64,000 nucleotides of DNA, from NCBI GenBank assembly GCA_019828595.1, contig JAHQRK010000030.1:496001-560000 (forward strand). The letters are read 5' to 3'. Below, piece after piece: positions 1 to 11,113 of the stretch. Both the position numbers and the translations under genes were made by a program. The notes beneath the pieces were generated by a model. That model searched no databases. It saw only the letters and a program-made list of their open reading frames with translations, and was not told the origin of the DNA. Position 1 is the first letter of the stretch; each line of letters opens with the position of its first letter. This DNA comes from Aphanomyces cochlioides (Eukaryota; Oomycota; Saprolegniomycetes; Saprolegniales; Verrucalvaceae).

Positions 1-1
1 G

Positions 2-265
2 TGGTCTTTCGGGATTACAGTCTGGGAGATTGTCACTGGTGACGTCCCATTTCGTGGAGCTAGTCCTGCCGAATTTCCCAATTATGAATTCAAAGATGAC
101 GTTGAACGACCTCCAAAAACTAAACATTTTGACGCAAACCTCCAGCCATTGTGGAATTTAATTTCCAAATGCTGGCTGTTTGATCCCAACGCTCAGCCCA
201 CTGCACGTGACATTGTGGAGTGTCTCGAAAGGCATTACAGCTCCGAACTAGAAAAATTGCACTAA
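2..265 (+). CDS. TKL protein kinase, C-lobe only (cut by window edge)
   Basis: The frame opens at the window edge with WSFGITVWEI (subdomain IX) and runs 87 codons to TAA at 263-265. It ends in the family tail: PLWNLISKCW, then DPNAQPTARDIVECLERHY. These match the C-lobe of every other kinase in the window (CWxLDPxARPTAxEIVxxLExHY). The conserved Arg of the usual ARPTA motif is Gln here (AQPTA). The N-lobe, helical module and ANK repeats, if present, lie upstream of the window. The in-frame stop at the family's usual end supports a normal terminus. Confidence 0.85.
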   Translation, partial: WSFGITVWEIVTGDVPFRGASPAEFPNYEFKDDVERPPKTKHFDANLQPLWNLISKCWLFDPNAQPTARDIVECLERHYSSELEKLH

Positions 266-1719
266 TTTCATGGTTTTTTTACTGTTCATCACGCTTTTTC
301 TCTCCTATGATAACCTCGACGATAACAAGTATGTACACACCTAAATAATACTTGTTGTGACTTGATTTCTGTTCATTTCACTGTGACATCAATATAATTA
401 CATCACCGTAGTCAAGTTGACTCTCCACATTTCCTATTCAGTTTATAGCTCAATTAGTTAAATCTCTATCGAAATCCCCACTATCCTGTTACGCAAATAT
501 TTTTGATTCAATATTCTTTACTTCATGAACGAGTTTGTTTGCAGACTGCTGTTTTTAGATTAACCTGAGTGAGGATCGAACAGAACGAGCCAATTACCCG
601 AGCTACTTACCAGAATAATTTCTACCGCCTGGACACAGCAACTACATGACGAAGTTCAGACAGCAATTTATGATCTACTAGTAGTCGTGGAAATAAATAC
701 GATGATGCACCCCCTAGGAAGGCCTGCACAATTACTTGTAACCAACATTGTTGAGTCCAAAACAAGGAAATATTAAATGTTATCTGAGGATTTTCTTGCC
801 CAAAATTGTTGATGTGAGTATGCCATTCTTGCCAATTGGAGATGCCCAGATATCATCAGGTATGCAAGCGAGCACCAGAAAACTTTCAGCTCAAAAAATT
901 CATTTTTGACCTAAATTCGAGTTGAATCTATCTCAGTCCCCAGGATGAACTTGGTTGATGTCTGATAATTTAACCACTGTGAAGTTGTACTTTGTGTCAC
1001 TCAATCATATTAGCTTCACATATCTTGATTCTTCAATGCAAATGCTGTTGTGATTGTTGTGACGATCACAGAAAAAAACTTGCTCAAGACCATGGACATG
1101 TAACGAATGAGCCTTAGCATAATAAAAGATCGATCGTAAGACTAAATTGATGTTATAGGGAGCTGGTGGGCCAAAACATGGTATGGAACAAGGTTTTATA
1201 AGACGCCGATTGCAGAAATACAAAGTTTCATAAAAGATTAGAGACATTTAGCAATTAACATGTAATGTTAAGTGTCCTCACTGTCAACGGCAGCGAGGTG
1301 AGCGACATCAACCCAAATTCTCCAAAATACATGCCTCTCAACATGAATATTTTACTTCAAGGATGATATATGCTATTGTCGCAAAGTTCACTATTCAGTT
1401 GAAATTCATCATTTGATACGCACGAGCAAGCGCGTCTGAATCTGCTCGAACTTGTTGTCCACGACGAAGGATTCATGACGGCTTTATATTATGGGATACT
1501 GTGAGCCAAATTATTTTTAATTATGCTGGCTCCAGTCGATCCTGCTTCGACTTAGTTTTTGATCTGGAAGTTTCCGTCACGCAAGTCCTGGATTCACCTT
1601 GCTTTGTACACTTCAGACGCCTCGAGATATGTGTACGCCAAGTTATGAAAGGCGATTCAGAGACGCGAGTGAACGAGAATTGACTCCCATGTTAATCGAC
1701 ACGTTGAAAAATTGCCCAA
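266..1719. other. AT-rich intergenic stretch, no supported gene
   Basis: Short frames on both strands show no recognisable domain and no ANK-like exon with a splice site. The first recognisable coding remnant is the ANK exon just before 1780. I see no tRNA or rRNA that folds convincingly. Confidence 0.5.
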
Positions 1720-2857
1720 AAACATCCGTGGTTTGTGAAAACGCTCATGAAATATGGTGCCGATGCAAATGGCAAAGAGAATGTAAGTATTGGAGCATCT
1801 GGGCGAAATGAATGATCTAAAAATTAAGGCGGCGGTACGACATTGCACTACGTTGCAAGTAAGGGCTGTCTAGACAGTCTACACAAGTTATTGGCTAAAG
1901 ATGCTCGAGTCAACATGCCAAACAAAGTAAGACCCACATAGAATATGCTCAATGTCAATGTGATATGAATCGAAAATGCAAACTGCGTTACATATTGCAG
2001 CAAGACCGGGATGTAATGTTGTAGTGAATGTACCCCACAAAGCCAACTGTCCAACTGACTTGAAGCAAACAGGATGAATGCACCGCTCTACGACGGTGGG
2101 TATGGCAAGGTTTTCAGTGGAACATATCAAGGTCAACCCGTGGCTGTCAAGCAATTTATGTCTTCATCGATCGACTCAGCCGACTTTGAAAAAGCTATTA
2201 CCAAGGAAATCAAAGCCTGGCAGAGCATATCACATGAGCCGCACATTTTAACTTTGGTTGGTGTTTGCACCAAGATTTCTCATCCCATCCTTGTGAGCGA
2301 ATTATGTCGGACGAATATTCGCCGTTATGTCCGAGACAATCCGGACACTCTGATTTTGATGATATATCAATTTGATAAGGGCTTAGCAACTCGTCACAAA
2401 GCCAACATTATCCATCGAGATCTAAAAGGCGACAATGTTCTTGTGACGTTTCAAGGGACAGTCGTGATCGCTGACTTTGGTCTCAGTCGGACAGTTACAA
2501 GTCTTCATCATACAAATTCCACAGTAGCCGGTACGCTGAATTGGATGAGTCCTGAACAATTTTTAAATGCCCGAAATGTGACGTCTAAATCCGATGTTTG
2601 GTCGTTTGGTATGACACTGGGAAATTCTATGCAATGAAACCCCATTTAATCGCTGCTGTGAAAATGAATACAGAACAGAAATATTTACGACCGAGGATGA
2701 TTGACCAAAAAAGCCTGAAAATTTGGACTCCAATCTTGAGTCACTGTGGTCGCTAATCACAAAATGCTGGTTGCTGGATCCTGAAGCTCGGCCGTCTGCA
2801 GAAGAAATTGTCAAGCATCTCGAAAGTGAATACGGTTTCCAAGTTAAGATGTCATAA
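1720..2857 (+). pseudogene. Decayed ANK-TKL kinase lacking the helical module
   Basis: An ANK remnant ends in LMKYGADANGKEN before a gtaagt donor near 1780. A second ANK exon (GGTTLHYVASKGCLDSLHKLL) ends near 1928 with another gtaaga donor. A third (ALHIAARPGC) runs into the kinase near 2074. The kinase keeps VAVKQF (Lys), HRDLKGDN, DFGLS and GTLNWMSPEQ, but the glycine loop is degenerate (YDGGYGKVFSG). Two lesions follow: a frameshift near 2622-2630 (after FGMTL), and a TGA at 2702-2704 where paralogues have Arg in DDRPEKP. The downstream frame continues to the family C-terminus and TAA at 2855-2857. The roughly 230-300-residue helical module between ANK and kinase is absent, suggesting an internal deletion. 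Almost certainly non-functional. Confidence 0.8.
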
Positions 2858-3500
2858 TAATATGATGAGAAAGAGCAGATCAGTCGTATCAGAGTGGAAA
2901 CCTAAATTTGGTTACTTTTCATCAAATGATGTGAGAAATAGATTAGTAATGGCTTGATTTTGAGCCCAAGATGAGAGAAGAAATTTATGTTACTAAGGGT
3001 AATCAAAATGAATTTCCTTTTCAGTTGAGGTTGAAAACAGGCCACTAAAATCCTGTTGTTGCTAGTTCAAAAGGTTTCTATTCACTTTGTTGTGGCAGAG
3101 ATTAAATTCAATACGGTAACACCACAATCATGTGCGAGTCCAAATATTCTAAAGCTCGACCGTCTGCAGATGAAAATATCAAGTATCTCGAAAGTGAATA
3201 CGGTCCCCAATTGAAGATATCACAGTAATATGATGACAGGGACATTTCCGTTCTATCAGAGATGCAATGAGAGTTTGGTTACTTTTGATCCAACATTGAG
3301 TGAAATATATTAGAAATTGCCAAATTTTGAGCCCAAGAAGAGAGACGAAACTTAAGTTACCGAGGCTAATCAAAATGCTTGTTTTCGAATTGACGCTCCA
3401 AATGGGTTCTTGATATCCTCTTGCTGAGAGTTCCAGTGGGTCTATACATTTCGTCACGGCTGAATCTGAGTTTGCATTCAACACTGTGAGGGGCACATAT
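2786..3500 (+). repeat. Degenerate direct duplication of a kinase 3' end plus flank
   Basis: The end of the preceding pseudogene (ctcggccgtctgcagaagaa, from about 2787) and its 3' flank recur from about 3152 (ctcgaccgtctgcagatgaa). Matching landmarks follow in the same order: gtgaatacggt, aatatgatga, tttggttactttt, ttttgagcccaag, gctaatcaaaatg. Each unit is about 330-350 bp and the copies have diverged by small indels. The second copy carries only the last codons of the kinase, so it is a duplicated scrap and not a second gene. Confidence 0.7.
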
Positions 3501-5446
3501 TTCTCATCGAGCACTCTACGCTCGTATTACAGCCAAGCATCACCTTTCAACCCGAATTGCAAGTACTGAGGTGCATAAAAATATGCATTTTGGAATTATG
3601 GTTCAAGGACTAGCAGAAATATTGCTAGACAAATGTTCAGCAAAAATGTTGGCTTCCCCATTAGAACTTATGTTTGCCCTTCAACCTCATTTGGACAGTT
3701 AAAGCTTCAAGGATGCTACTACTTGAATATTCGTTTTGCACATTGTATTTCATAAGTCACAATTCCCTTAACCATGTATTAGCATAGAATTACCTGATAT
3801 ATAATCAGTCAAACATTCGCTCAGCTTGCACGGATATTTTGCTCCAGGTGAGTTTTGAAGCTACAACTAATGTATTTACTCTACCAAGAGGTTAGATGCG
3901 TGGATAATAAAATATCTGCTTTTGAGGTCCTTTGTCTGCATGTTAAAAAGATACATACCGGACACACACAAATTTCGCGTATCGTTAAATTACCTTCGTC
4001 AAAAACCCTTTTCATCCCGTAGGCGCACATTCGGGGACTCAAGACGAATGTGTGGATAAGGAAATTATTCCACAAGTTTGCCAATTTCCATTCCATAACA
4101 CATCATTATTCGCAGTCTGCGCAATAAAATTAGAGGGGATCAGTAACGCAACGTTTGAAAGTTAGTTGAAATGTCTACGCCGTAATTGAATAAAGAACAA
4201 ACGAAAGTAGTTCAAGGGTCGTTTCAATCTTTTTGCTTTTTGAATTCTTCAAGATTGGCTAATGTTGCACAGTGACTGCATATTATGCCTGTAATTTGGG
4301 ACATCTGATGCACAGTGACTCTAAATAACTCAGTAACTAGATCTTCAGGACAGCTTAAATGTCATCAGGTTACGCTAGCACGCCTGCGAACAGACAATAA
4401 TAGATATGATTTGTCAAATATCAGGACGTGGCATAACATTATTTCTTCGTAACAACATTTCTGAGTGCTGTTTTGTTTCTGGTTCTGAATAATGATCTGG
4501 AATCGCACACTTCTGTCTATTTCCGTACTTGGTCCATCAAATTTAGTTGACACGCCCAAGAAATGGCTCAAGTGAATTTGACGCCCGGAAAATAATACTC
4601 CCTTAAGTAATAAATTCCATAATTGGAGATAGTCCGCGCTGTCAACTGCGAAACCCCTTCGACGAGACTTTCACTGTGGAGAGTGATGGTAAAATTTCGT
4701 GTTTCGTAAATATGAGAATGTTTGTAACAAAGTACAGCCAAAAATAGGAATGATGATCAAAATTTCGTAAACCACCATATATCATTAGACAGTTTGACTT
4801 GTGAGCGCTCCACTGTAAGTAAACAACCTTCATTACCAACTTTTTATCGCATCAGTATTTGAGGTCATTGATGACACTAGGACTATAAACCTGGCACCGC
4901 GCGAGAGAAGCAAGACATCCGCCCAGAAAATTTTACACTCCACCTCCGCTTCGCTACGGTGAGCGCAATTTTCTGCTCGCGGATGACTTGGAGGGACGAG
5001 CCCCCAACTAGCACCAAAAAGGGATTTCTTTATCTTTCATCTCGCCGGGAATGGCGACAGGTAGGCCGTAAGGCCGTGCCGCAACCCAGGCGAGGCCAGC
5101 TTAAGCAAATTTCTAATCATGAGGGGGGAAAATGAAATACCGGGCGTGAAATGCGCTTGAGAATTCGCTGATATCGAAAAAGATTTGATGTCAAGTCCGT
5201 TTAACAGTGTTCCATTATTAGAACGACGTTAAGTAACAGTAATCCCAGACAAAGCTGACAAGTGATGAAATCAATGCATTTTTTACCATTAAGGCATTAA
5301 ATTAAATTTTGCAATTGGCTCACATGACTAAGTTTTCGATGCGATGACGGTTGAACACAGCTTGGCTTAATTCAGAGTAATTATCAAACCATATATTCAG
5401 TTGGGCCTTATTAGTTTGACGAAATGAATTTCATATTATTGAGACG
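3501..5446. other. Intergenic; GC-richer inverted-repeat island at about 4900-5110
   Basis: No coding region is supported. From about 4900 to 5110 the composition turns GC-rich against AT-rich flanks. It holds an imperfect inverted repeat: atccgcccagaaaatt near 4918, and aattttctgctcgcggat near 4971. This could be a short non-autonomous element or an RNA-like structure. I could not assign it. Confidence 0.35.
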
Positions 5447-7291
5447 CTAAGAATCTTTTAGCTTAGTGCCATAGTGTTTCTCAAGATATTTCACGATATC
5501 ATTTGCAGTTGGACGATGATCAGGGTTCAATTTCCAACACTCAGCCATCAAGGTCCATAAAGGTTCGTACTGTGGGTCCAACGGGTTAAGCTCAGAGGTT
5601 GAGGCTTCGGGTTTTCGGGGTCGATCATCCTCACTCTGGTAAATTTCGTTCGCAAATTCGTTCTCACTACAGACTTTAAATGGAATGTCATTGCATAAAA
5701 TCTCCCACAAAGTCATTCCAAACGACCACACATCTGTTTTCGCTGTAACATTTCTGGCTTTAAGATACTGTTCTGGGCTCATCCAATTCAAAGTACCCAA
5801 CCTCTTTCCTGTCTTTGTAACTTCAAGACTTTCAACTGTCGGACTGAGGCCAAAATCAGCAATTGCGACTGTCTTTTGATATGAAATCAGTACGTTGTCT
5901 CCTTTAATATCTCGATGAATAATATCGGCTTTGTGAAGCGAGGCTAATCCCTTGGCAAATTGATACACCATCGGAAGAAGCATCTCTGGCCAATCTCGGA
6001 CATAGCGACGGATATTAGTACGACATAATTCACTGACTAGTATAGGTGTTGAGATCTTTGTACAAACACCAACCAGAGTCAAAATATACCACTCGTTTGA
6101 GATATCTTTCCACGCTTTGATTTCTTTTGCAATCATTTTTTCCAATTCAGCAGAGTCGGTCACGTGAAATTGGTCGAATCGCTTGATAGCTACATCCTGA
6201 CCCATGTATTTTCCTTTAAATACGGTTCCAAATCCACCTCTTCCTAAAATTGTACTTCCATCGTTTGGATCGAAGTGAACATCGTCCGAACACAGCATCC
6301 ACTCCAAAACGTTGTTGAGTCCGAAGGACCTTGGCATTTGGGTCAACTCGTGAACAGTATTATCAATTTGATCTTGGCAAGATTGGACTTGGTTTTCAAA
6401 ATCCATCATTCGTCGAATGTTACCTAAAGCCACTTGTTTTTCGTAATATTCCAATCCTCTCTGCATTTGAATTGTCAATTCAACCAATCTGTCTCCACGA
6501 CGCTGTGGCTCTGAATTACTTTTAATAACGTCCAACTGCGTGCTCATATCGCGCATGTTTTCCATCAGTTTGCCAATACCATTCGTTATATCTTCAATAT
6601 CACCAACAACTTGAACATTTAGTTCGACGTTGAGTCCATTCGAAGCATCAACTAGACGTTCCTGAAGTTGTGCAATATTTTCACGAATCGCATTTATCGT
6701 CGCTTGATTCTGTTCGTTGCTTACTTGCATTTTCCAAACTTGTATTGCTTGGAGAGAGTTTTCCCAGTAGTTTCTGATGTCAATTAGGACTAGAAGAATA
6801 GCAGGGGCTTGCACAGAACTTTCAACTAACATGTAGCGTACAATGCGTTGGACCATCAACCCAGTAGTTAACACGCACTCTCTGTGTATCTTGACGTGCA
6901 AAGAAATATTTAATATCACTGATGCTGTTGTTACAATTTCTGTTGCATTCTCTTTGGTGTCATACAACGTTTGGTGAATGGCCTCGATTGCAGAATGACT
7001 TGAAACTGTTTCGACTGGAATACGCGATATAGTAGGAGATTGGTCGGCACGTTGAATTAAGGATTCCTCAGATTCTAAATGTGGGTAGTGACTCTTAAGA
7101 AATTCAACAATTTCAACAGCTGATGGCCGGATTGCCGGATCAAACTGCCAACATTTAGTGATCAATGTCCACAGAGGCTCAAGTTCTGGATCTAAATCTT
7201 CTGGCTTCCCAGGTCGATTGTCCTCGCTTTTAAATACTTCGTCACGAAATTCGTACTCGGTGCAAGCACGAAATGGAATATCATTACACAA
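5447..7291 (-). CDS. Second helical module plus active-looking TKL kinase (C-terminal half of a two-kinase protein)
   Basis: This is a continuous 614-codon frame. Residues 1-70 are the C-lobe end of an upstream kinase (domain 1 of the same protein). A linker follows, then a helical module at about 110-330 with family landmarks: VILNISLHVKIHRECVLTT, IRNYWENSL, QVVGDIED, QRGLEYYEKQVALGN. The TKL kinase starts near 340: glycine loop LGRGGFGTVFKG (349-360), beta-3 Lys370 (VAIK), HRDIKGDN (459-466), DFGLS (479-483), GTLNWMSPEQ (499-508), and CWKLNPDHRPTANDIVKYL near the end. All catalytic motifs are present, so Ser/Thr kinase activity is expected. The first Met is internal, because the reading runs in from the frameshifted kinase upstream. 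Stop is TAG. Confidence 0.85.
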   Translation of the reverse strand: MCNDIPFRACTEYEFRDEVFKSEDNRPGKPEDLDPELEPLWTLITKCWQFDPAIRPSAVEIVEFLKSHYPHLESEESLIQRADQSPTISRIPVETVSSHSAIEAIHQTLYDTKENATEIVTTASVILNISLHVKIHRECVLTTGLMVQRIVRYMLVESSVQAPAILLVLIDIRNYWENSLQAIQVWKMQVSNEQNQATINAIRENIAQLQERLVDASNGLNVELNVQVVGDIEDITNGIGKLMENMRDMSTQLDVIKSNSEPQRRGDRLVELTIQMQRGLEYYEKQVALGNIRRMMDFENQVQSCQDQIDNTVHELTQMPRSFGLNNVLEWMLCSDDVHFDPNDGSTILGRGGFGTVFKGKYMGQDVAIKRFDQFHVTDSAELEKMIAKEIKAWKDISNEWYILTLVGVCTKISTPILVSELCRTNIRRYVRDWPEMLLPMVYQFAKGLASLHKADIIHRDIKGDNVLISYQKTVAIADFGLSPTVESLEVTKTGKRLGTLNWMSPEQYLKARNVTAKTDVWSFGMTLWEILCNDIPFKVCSENEFANEIYQSEDDRPRKPEASTSELNPLDPQYEPLWTLMAECWKLNPDHRPTANDIVKYLEKHYGTKLKDS

Positions 7292-9532
7292 AATCTCCCA
7301 AACTGTCCAACTGTTATCCCAAATGACCAGACATCTGATTGCATCGTCACGGCTTCTGGTGTGAAATATTTCTCAGGACTCATCCAATTGACAGATCCCA
7401 TGCTGCGCTCGTCCATCGTATCAATCTGACTAGTTCAAAATCAGCAATTGCAACGGTTCGCTGAAAAGTGATCAATACATTGTCACCTTTGATATCCCCG
7501 TGGATAATACCAGCTTTATGGATTGATGTTAAGCCCAATGCGAATTGATACACCATGGGAAGGAGTTTTGTTGGTCTGTCTCGAACGTAACGACGGACAT
7601 TTGTTTGACACAACTCAGTTATAATAATTGGATTTGATAATTTGGTGCATACTCCAAAGAGAGTCAAAATGTATGGCTCATTCATTACAGTTTTCCAAGT
7701 TTGGATTCCCTTCGCAAATTGTTTTGAAACACTTCCACATTGTTTGAAAGCTACGACATGGTCTCGGTACTTTCCCTTCAAAAATTTTCCATATTCACCA
7801 ATGCCCAAAAGGGAAGATTTATCGTCTGGATTGTACTCGAGATCGTTCGATGATATCATTAAGGATTCAATCAGATCGAGCTCAGACATTTCACGTTCAT
7901 AATCACTTCGAGTCTTGCTGAGTTCCTCAACATGCTTGAGACACGACTGTGCTCGACTTTCAAATTCCTCCATCGGTTTGATATTACCCAGGGCAACTTG
8001 ACGATTATAAATCACCAAAGCACGCTGTAAAGAATTTGCCGTATCATTATAGTCAATTCGGTGTCGCGACTTCGAGCGGTTGGAAACATCTTTCAAAAAC
8101 TTGTCCAAAACATCCACTGTCTTCATTCTATTACCAAAATCGAACCTTATATCATTAGGAATCTCGATAAGTTCTTCAAAGCGCTCAAGAACAGTTTGTG
8201 CTTGGCTTTCGAATTTGTTCATTCGTGGAATACCACCCAGAGCAACCAAACGCTTATAACGCGCCAGCTCCTGCTTCAACAGAGCAGACATAATAGTATA
8301 TTTATCCTGCCGACTCAACTCCGAGCCGATTGCAATATCTTCCAAGTACTTCCTTATATTGTCAATATTCGTCTTAGAGTCGTTGGCAATGGTTTTCAAG
8401 TACAAATTCAAAACTTCCAGTGTCTTCATTGAGCCGTTCGCAATATCATCCAAGTATTTGTAAAAATTGTCCATTTTCTTCAAGACCAACTTACCAAAGC
8501 AGTAGTTTACTGCTTTGGTAAGTTGGTCTTGAAAATGTGTCATTGTAATAAGAATGTTTTGGATTTCGGGGCGGTCACGTACGTATTTCGTTTACTTGCA
8601 ATTTCCATGATTTTGCCACAGCAAATGTTACACTGAAATAATTATCCATCTCATTCAACAATGACAAGAGTTTCGAAGCTTGGTCATGGGGAGGTGATCC
8701 ACGCCGTATTAAGTCTCGTATAATTCGATCCATCATGAGCCCCATCGTCAAGACACTCTGTCGTTGGACGGGAAACTTTAAAGCTTGCTTCAAAATGGAT
8801 GATGCAGTTATGACAATTTCATGAGTGCTGTTTTCAGTGTGAGCTAAGACTTGAAGAATAGACTTCATGGCTCCCTGGATGCCTAGCATGCCACCAATGA
8901 GAAAAAAAGTTAGAATTATCAGTTCAGATTACTCGTTGGCATTGGATAATACTTTTCAAATACAGCTTGGACAAAGAAGTTTCCAAGATCATATGCAGTT
9001 TGTCCAACCTACTCGTGTAATAATCGAGGCTACAGAAAGATAACGATCACAACCTTAGATTTTGCTAGCGGTTCTGCACCAGCATCCTTGAGTAGTTTCA
9101 CAGCATCTAGATTTCCTTCGTTCGAAGCGAAATGAAGTGGTGTCCAGCCGTTCTACGGTGCAAGCATGAGAAAATGAACATAGCCACTAGGGATCAACCT
9201 TGTTTGGTATTCTCACGTTGGCTTTGTGACTTAATAACTCCTTGACTGTAGTCACGTAGCCATTCTTTGTAGCTAAATGCAATGGCGTATTACCATCCTA
9301 TGCAGTAAATCATGAAACAGGCGAGGCATTTGTTTCGACGAACATTGTCGTGGGCATTCATATCAGCACCGTAGACCAACAAATCATGCACCAGTGTTGC
9401 GTTCTCTTTAGTAGTAGCGACAGTTTCAAGCAGTATAGTGGTTAGTTCTTGCTGTGCCGCGTTCTTGAGCTCCTCCGCTGTTTCAGACATTGACGGATTC
9501 TCGAGCTTGTTGTCTTTTCCAGAGTGACACAT
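7192..9532 (-). pseudogene. ANK repeats, helical module and degenerate first kinase of the two-kinase protein
   Basis: The most likely ATG is at 9532 (MCHSGKDNK); a later Met (MSETAEELKNAA) resembles other paralogue starts. ANK exons follow: LVHDLLVYGADMNAHDN, DGNTPLHLATKNGYVTTVKELL, NGWTPLHFASNEGNLDAVKLL, then a cap (VGQTAYDLGNFF). The helical module (HEIVITASSILKQALKFPVQ) is frameshifted near 8580 and rejoined at EIQNILITMTHFQD. It then carries expanded short repeats and two copies of the YxRxVALGxI linker. The kinase is weak: VAFK is kept, but HRD is HGD and DFG is DFE. Two more lesions hit it: a 1-nt shift near 7420, and an 8-nt micro-duplication near 7300-7316 inside ITVWEIL. After that the frame rejoins the intact second half. 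This looks like an eroding pseudokinase upstream of an intact kinase. Confidence 0.75.
8479..8533. repeat. Perfect 26-bp inverted repeat with 3-nt loop inside coding sequence
   Basis: Arm 8479-8504 (ttcaagaccaacttaccaaa...) is the exact reverse complement of 8508-8533, with spacer gtt at 8505-8507. Allowing a 3-nt gap, the similarity runs on into cattttc/gaaaatg. It lies in the helical module of the two-kinase gene and encodes a mirror-like stretch around QDQLTKAV. A template-switch (fold-back) mutation or an assembly artefact could make it. Confidence 0.9.
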
Positions 9533-9586
9533 TCGGTAAGACGAGAAAGCTGCTTCCGCCAACGTCTTAATGTGGACAAATTCTAA

Positions 9587-9610
9587 TACTGTAAAATCTC
9601 TAATAATGGC
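9587..9610. repeat. Left TIR of the pogo-type element (with TA TSD)
   Basis: 24 bp beginning TACTGTAAAATC, reverse complement of 11114-11137. The TA at 9587-9588 is the likely target duplication. Confidence 0.92.
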
Positions 9611-9754
9611 AGGGGGCTACTAAAAATAGTTGCCTCCCTGAGGGGGGGGCACTATTAGAAAACCCTCAAAATATTATATTTACAAAAAGGGTGATATATT
9701 TAGTTTGATAGGTATTAAGAATCACAAGCAACACGTGTCATTTCTCGAAAGGCG

Positions 9755-11015
9755 ATGATGCAGTCGTTCCCCACCAAGACGAAGATACAGGCAGTGAAGT
9801 ATGCTCAGCAGAATACTGTTGCAGCTGCATCAAGGAAGTTCAAGGTCGACGCAGCGTGCATAAGACGTTGGCGGAAGCAGCTTTCTCGTCTCAGTGAAGC
9901 GAAGAGTGGATCGAAGCGAATGACAGGCGGCGGAAGAAAGCTCATGAGCGACCAACACGACAGCATTGTCTTCGAGCGCATTCTCTATGAACGGTCAATG
10001 AATTTTCGTGTTACTCGCTCAACAATCGTTCAATGGGGAAAAGAGCTTGCAGATGAGCTTGACGTGCCACTTGTTTGCTCGGATAGATGGCTTGAGAAGT
10101 TCTTGCGACGCCACGACCTTGTATTGAGAAAAGGAATGCGCAAGCCTATTCTCTCCCCTGAAGAAATTGTGAATCGTGGTGTTGCGTTCATTCAGCAAGT
10201 ACGTCGCGTTGTTCGTGAGAACCAAGTTCCTCTGGACAATATCTACAACAATGATGAGAGTGCGGTCTTCATGGACCATGACAACCAAAGCACAATTGAC
10301 TTTCGCGGCGCACGAGATGTTCCTATCAAGTCATTTGGTTTTGAGAAGTCCCGTATAACTGCTGTATTTACTGCAAGTGCTACAGGGAGAAAGCTGAAGC
10401 CATGTCTCCTTTTGAAACCAACAAGTGAAACTCCCCATGGTTGTCACATCAAGCACAATTTGATCCATTGCTATGTACAAAATGCTTGGATGAACTCGCG
10501 TTCTTTTGTGGATTTCATATCGTTCAACTTTGCTTTCCACCCTCGCCCTCTTTTGCTTGTCTTTGACAGTGCAAAGTGTCATATCAGTCGTGAGGTAAAG
10601 TCGTTCCTGCATCAGCAGGATATTCTCTTTGTTGTGGTCCCAGGGGGGAATGACTCCATTCCTCCAACCTGCAGATGTGAGTTGGTTCAAGCCATTGAAA
10701 ACTGCGCTTGCTCATCAAATTGACAACTGGAAGCGTTGTGGACCCTTTGAATATACTCGCGGGGAGCGCATCAAGGCACCATCGTCAAATGTGTTTGGTC
10801 CTTGGGTCGCTGAAGCCTGGTCAAAAGTGACTTCTGCTGTTATCAAGAGAAGTTTTACTAAATGCGTTCTAGGGAACGACAAGGAATTGCTGCTTTCGAG
10901 CCATCCTGCCTATGGCGAGCAGTTTATTTCAGCTTTGGGCAGTATTGTCGATCCCACAGGTGACTTCGACGAATTGATCGACGAATTCGACGACCTTCTT
11001 GTTGTTGATGAGTAG
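9755..11015 (+). pseudogene. pogo/Tigger-family DDE transposase, frameshifted
   Basis: The ATG at 9755 opens a helix-turn-helix region (KTKIQAVKYAQQNTVAAASR, then CIRRWRKQL), followed by a CENP-B-type second HTH (CSDRWLEKFLRRHDL). The DDE_1 catalytic core has YNNDES (first Asp) and LLLVFDSAKCHIS (second Asp). Then the frame breaks in a G-run near 10640-10646. The +1 frame continues with GGMTPFLQPADVSWFKPLK (third catalytic Asp in QPAD) through to DDLLVVDE and TAG at 11015. One indel in a homopolymer thus splits the active site. TIRs are perfect, so the element may still be mobilised in trans, or the indel may be a sequencing error. Codon use is more GC-rich than in the kinases. Confidence 0.88.
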
Positions 11016-11113
11016 ACACTCCATAAATGAATGCTTACTCATTTTGATCGAAATTTAAAGATATTGAAATATAGGGTGAAGTGGAACATGGGGAGGCCAC
11101 AATTGGAGAGGAG

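Noticed and set aside
540..625. tRNA-like string on the minus strand (GTAGCTCGGGTAATTGG and GTTCGATCC)
   Set aside because: There is no room for an anticodon arm between the D-like and T-like parts and no acceptor stem pairing was found.
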